NCBI GenBank assembly: GCA_018881555.1 | Contig: JACAXG010000028.1 | Location: 1,694,364 to 1,758,363, forward strand | Length of the DNA stretch: 64,000 nucleotides | From: Amblyornis subalaris | Lineage: Eukaryota > Chordata > Aves > Passeriformes > Ptilonorhynchidae | Direction: 5' to 3' | Shown here: positions 59,240 to 64,000 of the stretch, one piece after another | Layout: every line of letters begins with the position of its first letter | How positions within the stretch are numbered: the first letter of the stretch is position 1 | Notes under the pieces: generated by a model | Database searches by the model: none | The model's input: only the letters and a program-made list of their open reading frames with translations | Told to the model about the DNA's origin: nothing | Translations under genes and position numbers: made by a program

Positions 59240-59640
59240 TGATTTTNCCGATCTTGGGAATTTCTGGGGTTGAAAGAGCTGATCCACACCGAGTTCCCCT
59301 CCCAGCTCTTCTGGAGAATGCATTCCAGGGACGATAAGCAAATTATCTTACATTATACCTCATTAGAGAGGCTCCTAATTGCACATCCCCGTTCGGGGCA
59401 GCGGAGCAAACGCGGCGCTTCCCAGAACAGCAGCTCCTGCAGCGAACAGTAAATCAGCTTGTGCTTGCCACTGATCTGAAACTTTAACCTATAAATTAAA
59501 TTAATAAGAGACAAAGGCTCCTTTTGTGCCTTTGCGAGCCTGTAGGATTTTAGGAATAATAGGACTGGAAAGTGATTTATATTCCGAGATTAAAGGTCAG
59601 CTCGGCGCACACGACTTCGGAGCACAACACCGCGGCACAG
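59240..59640. promoter_or_regulatory. Mixed AT-rich block, N-poor, candidate conserved non-coding element
   Basis: It includes CAAATTATCTTACATTATACC, GAGGCTCCTAATTGC, CTATAAATTAAATTAATAAG and GTAGGATTTTAGGAATAATAGG. No transposon is recognisable. Of the candidate blocks it is the nearest to the right edge and so to the expected SOX8 side. Confidence 0.28.
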
Positions 59641-60085
59641 ACTCCAAATTAACTCGTTCCTGCACCCCCCTCACCCCGGATTCTGCTTTTGCCAGAGCTG
59701 CAAGGCCTTGCTGTGAGCACTGGAGGAGTTAGGAGACAAAAAAACTGCACTGACTGGAGAAATATGTGGAATTCTTCTCCATGGGAAGGAGGGACATGTG
59801 TNTGGGAATTGTCTCGGGCCATCGGCCCCCGGTCAGTGCAGTGACACACCCTGAGTGCTGCTGTTCAAATCAATGGCTGTCCAACGTGGGAAGTCTAAAA
59901 CTTGGGAATTGTGTGGAAAAGGCAAAAATGAACTGGAAATGGGAGCTGTGCAAATAAAGGGAAGGGCTCTGCTATTTCTAGGAGGGTCTGCCNGTGGTGG
60001 GATCTCCTCCTGGACAGAGTCACAGTTCTGTGGGAATAAAACTTCAGGATGAGCTTAAAACCTTTGGGNCATGAAAAGAAATAGA

Positions 60086-60252
60086 ATGGAATCAGGGAAT
60101 GGTTTGGGTTGGGAGGGACCTTAAAGCTCATCCAGACCCACCCAGGGACACCTTCCACTATCCCAGGGTGCTCCAAGCCCCGTCCAACCTGGCCTTGGAC
60201 ATTNCAGGGATGGNGCAGCCACAGCTNCTCTGGGCAACCTGTGCCGGGAGTG
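60086..60252 (-). mobile_element. CR1 LINE fragment
   Basis: It begins GAATGGAATCAGGGAATGG and runs to CTCTGGGCAACCTGTGCC. Part of the CCCCTGCCATGGGCAGGG block is deleted (CACCCAGGGACACC). Confidence 0.92.
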
Positions 60253-60701
60253 TCACACAGAGAACTGGGATTGGCTATTACATTTATTCCCACAAGAAAA
60301 TCCCAGGAAGAGGCTGGAAGAGGAGGAGGGACGTGCACCCCCACGCAGCCCCGGGAACGCTGCTTCTCCAGCAGGACTTTTTGGTGTGGCTGCATCTCGT
60401 GGGCAACAAATTCCATCTTTTCCTCACGGAATTGGATTCTCATTGTGTGAGAATCCACTCAACAACTTCACACATTTCACCATCCAAGAAAGAGATGAAA
60501 CTGGAACGACACTTCCCAATCCCATGAAAATGTCAGCAGGTCCCCAAGGAAAGCACCAGCAGTGCCCTGGTGGGTTTAACTCCGCCTGGGATGGAAAGCA
60601 CGTGGATAATTTGCTTTCCCTGGAAAAGCACATGGCAGGGATGTTGGGTTTGGGATCATTCACCTGCAGGTTGGAGCTCTGCAGGCACCACTGCCTGAAA
60701 T

Positions 60702-60762
60702 CAGGGGTTGGGCCTGGATGAGCNTTAAGGTCCCTTCCAACCCGAACCATTCCAGGATTTTA
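60702..60762 (+). mobile_element. CR1 terminal fragment
   Basis: It reads GGGCCTGGATGAGCnTTAAGG and CCCGAACCATTCCAGG, ending ATTTTATGAAG. Confidence 0.85.
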
Positions 60763-61071
60763 TGAAGAGAATTTTCCCTTAAGAGCAAACACTACGGAAA
60801 AAGAGCACTGAATTTTGGCAGATGCCAACAGTTCGCATCATCCCAAAGATCTCTGAGGCAAGGGACCTGGAACGGTGGCAAATGCCCTACAAACACTGAG
60901 AAAGGTGGGAATGGATGGGAAAAATGACTCTCCCTAAAGTGCACCTGCTGAGCAGGAGAGAGGAAAGAAACCATTTAATATCCAGAAGTGCCACGAAGGA
61001 TGAGAGGAAATGAATCTACTCATGGCCGTGGAGATGATTCCTGACCATCTGGAGAATCCAGGTGTGGATAC

Positions 61072-61146
61072 ACNGCAGCCTGGGATAGTGAAAGGGGTGG
61101 AACTGGATGGGCTTTAGGGTCCTTTCCAACCCAACCCATTCCATGT
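61072..61146 (+). mobile_element. CR1 terminal fragment
   Basis: It reads GCAGCCTGGGATAGTG, GGAACTGGATGGGC and CAACCCAACCCATTCC, truncated at the 5' side within the GGAGCAGCC block. Confidence 0.87.
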
Positions 61147-62121
61147 GGCTTCTAAAGACTGGAGAATGCTCTTTTTTCCATTCCCCCCTCTCGTCTCNGC
61201 CTTCCAGAAAGCATCAAAATTTCTGCACATTCCTTAAAACATGCCATGAGCTGCCTCATAAATCCATAATTTCAGTAATTCCCAGAGCGTTGCCTCTGTT
61301 CTCTTCCAGGCTGACAAACCTCCCGGGTCCCGCACATTCCAGGAGCAGCTCCTTATTCCCCACTCCCCCATAGGCAGAGGGATGGGATCCAACATTCCTG
61401 CCCCCTGGAGAAGCTGCCCAGCAGGACAAGAGCCACGGGGAGCTGATGGAGTGGCCTCTGCAAGGATTAATCCGATTAGGATTGAAAAAGACCCAAGGGG
61501 TGGAGGGAGGGGGGAGGAAAAGGGAATATTGAAGGGAAGCGAGGAGGGTCCTGGGTGGTCCTTAACGAGCTGGAAACAGTGGGAGAGGGCAAGGAGGAGA
61601 TGAAACCCAATAGGTGCACAGGAAGCTTTCACCGGGCTTAGAACAAATCCGTAAGAAAAACAGCCAAGAATCCAGGCAGAGGAATTGTGTTACAATTCCA
61701 AGGGCANTGGCACATTCCCAGTGCGGATCCAGCGTGTGACTGACAGCTCTGCCCCGATCCTGCCCTCCCACGCCCCAAACCCTCCCTGCACCAAGTGCCC
61801 CGGGGGCATCTCCGCTCGGCCTGTGCCNGTTTATCCCGGCTTGGTTTAGGATTGCTGGGAATCCTGGAAAGCCGAGGGAAGCGGCGGGGGGGGGACACAT
61901 GTGGCAGGTGCCACCCACCTGCTCGGAGGATGCCAAAGGGGGGGATCCCAGAAGCTGCTCGAGGTGTTNTTGAGGAAATAAAGATGCTTTTAGTGAAAAA
62001 TCACAGAGAGAAAAGCAGGTTTGAAGTGCAAGAGAGAGAGAAGTAAAATCCTGCCCCGATCCTGGTGCTCCACTCCCTGCGGAAGCCGCGTCCGGGAGGC
62101 ATCATTTAATGGGAGTTACGT

Positions 62122-62400
62122 GGAATTCTGGAATGGTTTGGGTTGGAAAGGACCTTAGAGATTATCTCATCCCACCCCCTGCCACGGACAGGGACACCTC
62201 CCACTATCCCAGGCTGCTCCAAGCCCTTGGGCANTTCCAGGGATGGGGCAGCCACAGTTTCTCTGGGAATCCGTGCCAGGGCCTCCCCACCCTCACAACC
62301 AGGAATTCCTTCCCAATANCCCATCTATCCCTGCCCTCTGGCAGTGGGAAGCCATTCCACCTTGTCCTGGCACTCCAGACCCTTGTAAANAACTCCCACA
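62122..62400 (-). mobile_element. CR1 LINE fragment
   Basis: It begins GGAATTCTGGAATGGTTTGG and ends in CTGGCACTCCAGACCC. The CTCCAAGCCCTTGGGCA junction lacks about 18 nt (the CCAGCCTGGCC part). Confidence 0.93.
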
Positions 62401-63701
62401 CGATCTTCCTNTGGGAAGTTTCTCCCTCATACCTACATCCCATTTATCCAGCAGGGTGTGGCTTCCTGAGCCCAAGGGTGCTGCTTTCTGATGCTGATTT
62501 GCAGCTCTACCTTCGATTTCGACAATTCCCTGACCAGACTCTCCGAATTCCCTGCCAGGATCCTGAATTCCCAGGATGCTCGGAGCTCCGGGAACACGCT
62601 CCAGGCTCCCCGTCCAGCCCAGACTGACAGCAGACCCACGCTCCCACCGCTGCCTGCCTCTGGAAAGCTGCTTCCCTGCCTGCCCTGCCTGGAATAAAAC
62701 ATCCCCCAGCACATCCCTGCATAAATCTGCTTTTGTTGTGCCCTGGGCCCGGCGATATTCACCACCCTCGCTCTCCTGGCACATCCTGGGAGGGCCTGGA
62801 ATTCCGTTTCCCTTTTTAATCCCAGCACCAAGGTCAGTATCAATCATGGTGTCTCCTCAAACTGCGACTCCATGAGGAGGGCGACGCTCCCGGGAATTCG
62901 CTGCTCCCAGAGCTCGGCCCTCGTTTTCCGAAGGGCTGCGGCAGGACTTCCAAACCCTGGAAAAGCAGGACTCCTTCCGAGGAGGGCTCGGCTGGAGTTA
63001 CATCCCTGAANCTCCGCTCGTGCCCCTGCCAGCAAACCCCACCTGTGCAATCCCAGCGGCTCAGATCCTCCAAGCCAAGCCCAAATTCCAGCTTTAGTTT
63101 GGCTCCCTCTTTTTTTAAGCCAGGGGCACCTCCAGAACAGCAGAGCCCGGCCCAGCCTTGGGAATAACAAACCTTTCCTGCACTCAGAGATCCCTTGGAT
63201 CCACTGCAGAGACCTGGAATTCCTGTGAAGAGCTGTCTTGGATCAAGCCCTTCTCGCAGAGCCCCATCCAAACTCCAGATGGAGCAGAACAAGCTTTTGA
63301 TGTCCTGCTGACATTTACCTGCCAATATCGCTGCTCCAAGCGCTTATCCTATGATGGATCTCGTTATTTCACGGATCCCAGGCCAGCTCAGCCCTTGGCC
63401 CTTCCTCCAGCCTCCCCCTGACACCACCCAGCTCCCCCGAACCCTCACCCTCAGCTCCAAGCCCCCCTCGGCAGCCCCTCCAGGCTGTCGTTCTGCCTCT
63501 GGAAAGGTCATTTCTCCAAACTCAGGACCAAATGGAAAGGGAAAAACCAGAGCAGCTGAACACGAGCGTGCTCTNCCTGGTCTTCCTCTCTTTATCAGGC
63601 ACCTCGGCTCCAGGAACACTTTGCTTCTGCAGCAGGAGATGAAAACAAACTGCATTTACCACCCTGCACGGGCACAACTTTGGTGCCTCCTCAGCAACAA
63701 C

Positions 63702-63722
63702 TCAGCAGCAGCAGCAGCAGCT
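63702..63722 (+). repeat. (CAG)n microsatellite
   Basis: Six to seven uninterrupted CAG triplets (CAGCAGCAGCAGCAGCAG) are followed by CTCTGG. No coding context is visible. Confidence 0.93.
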
Positions 63723-64000
63723 CTGGCTCCTCCACAGAGGTGTCCCGCGGGGGCACAGATGGACCACAACTCACTTCACTCCTGTTTTCACGGAAACACG
63801 ACTTCCAGAGGACAGACTTTCCCGTTTCAAGTCCCCACGGTCACTTAGAAGCGGCCCCGAGCTCACAGCCACAGGCAGAGGCTGCTGGACTTCCACATTT
63901 TCAAACAAGTTTGGGAGAAGTTCCTCCANTTTCCCCACGTCAAGGCTGCATCTCCTCCCTCCTTCGAGCCTCGGGTGTGCCAGGCTCGGGCCCAGCCCAG

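Larger units (their letters stand above)
26622..64000 (-). other. LMF1: Presumed LMF1 upstream intron, at least 37.4 kb, continuing off the right edge
   Basis: The exon before 26621 should end in a segment resembling CWRDLTCMDxHYE in phase 0. I searched by eye for its complement, and for the conserved WYSFGWESQLLETGF and RWLIFRIMLGAGLIK segments, and did not find them. The stretch is therefore annotated as one intron. It holds about two thirds of the CR1 copies, the 36 kb minisatellite, several short tandem arrays and two CpG-rich islands. Unassigned stretches with no visible feature include 27800-28200, 29230-29680, 30620-31460, 32300-33000, 35240-36040, 37720-38620, 39150-39630, 42000-42830, 44170-45040, 46160-46660, 46740-48050, 49430-51000, 52240-55440, 55680-56700, 56850-57650, 58250-59240, 61150-62120 and 62430-64000. 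Confidence 0.55.

Noticed and set aside
59240..64000. SOX8 or its first exon at the right edge
   Set aside because: No HMG-box signature or matching coding frame is present; SOX8 is expected beyond the window if synteny holds.
1..64000. tRNA genes or tRNA-derived SINEs
   Set aside because: No convincing GGTTCGAATCC-type B box paired with an A box was seen on either strand.

Overview
The window is vertebrate nuclear DNA, almost certainly from a bird. It is about 64 kb of intron-rich sequence with no long uninterrupted genes. It holds about forty 5'-truncated CR1 LINE copies carrying the avian CR1 3' tail, read on the complementary strand as TGGTTTGGGTTGGAAGGGAC. Those copies are the basis for calling it avian; a passerine or other neoavian is likely but not proven. 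Isolated single N characters occur roughly every few hundred bases and look like ambiguity codes at variable positions rather than gaps.

The only gene I can recognise is LMF1 (lipase maturation factor 1), on the minus strand. Two consecutive internal coding exons are visible, at 26454-26621 and 2303-2459. They have canonical splice sites and compatible phases and are separated by a 24 kb intron. The later exons must lie to the left of position 1. No earlier exon could be found between 26.6 kb and the right edge, so that side appears to be one upstream intron of at least 37 kb. In mammals SOX8 lies upstream of LMF1 and is transcribed away from it; if synteny holds, SOX8 would lie to the right of this window.

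The rest is intronic. It contains CR1 fragments in both orientations from several subfamilies. There are two large minisatellites (40-nt units at 12.56-13.27 kb and 67-nt units at 36.05-36.97 kb) and several smaller tandem arrays with 10- to 23-nt units. CpG-rich islands lie near 13.5-13.9, 19.7-20.3, 37.0-37.2 and 40.1-40.6 kb. Several AT-rich, CpG-poor blocks carry no recognisable repeat and are candidates for conserved non-coding elements. Long open frames over the minisatellites and CR1 copies come from stop-poor repeats and are not genes. The one unexplained open frame I would check first is a hydrophobic minus-strand block at 51.04-51.43 kb. No RNA genes, CRISPR arrays or prokaryotic features are present.
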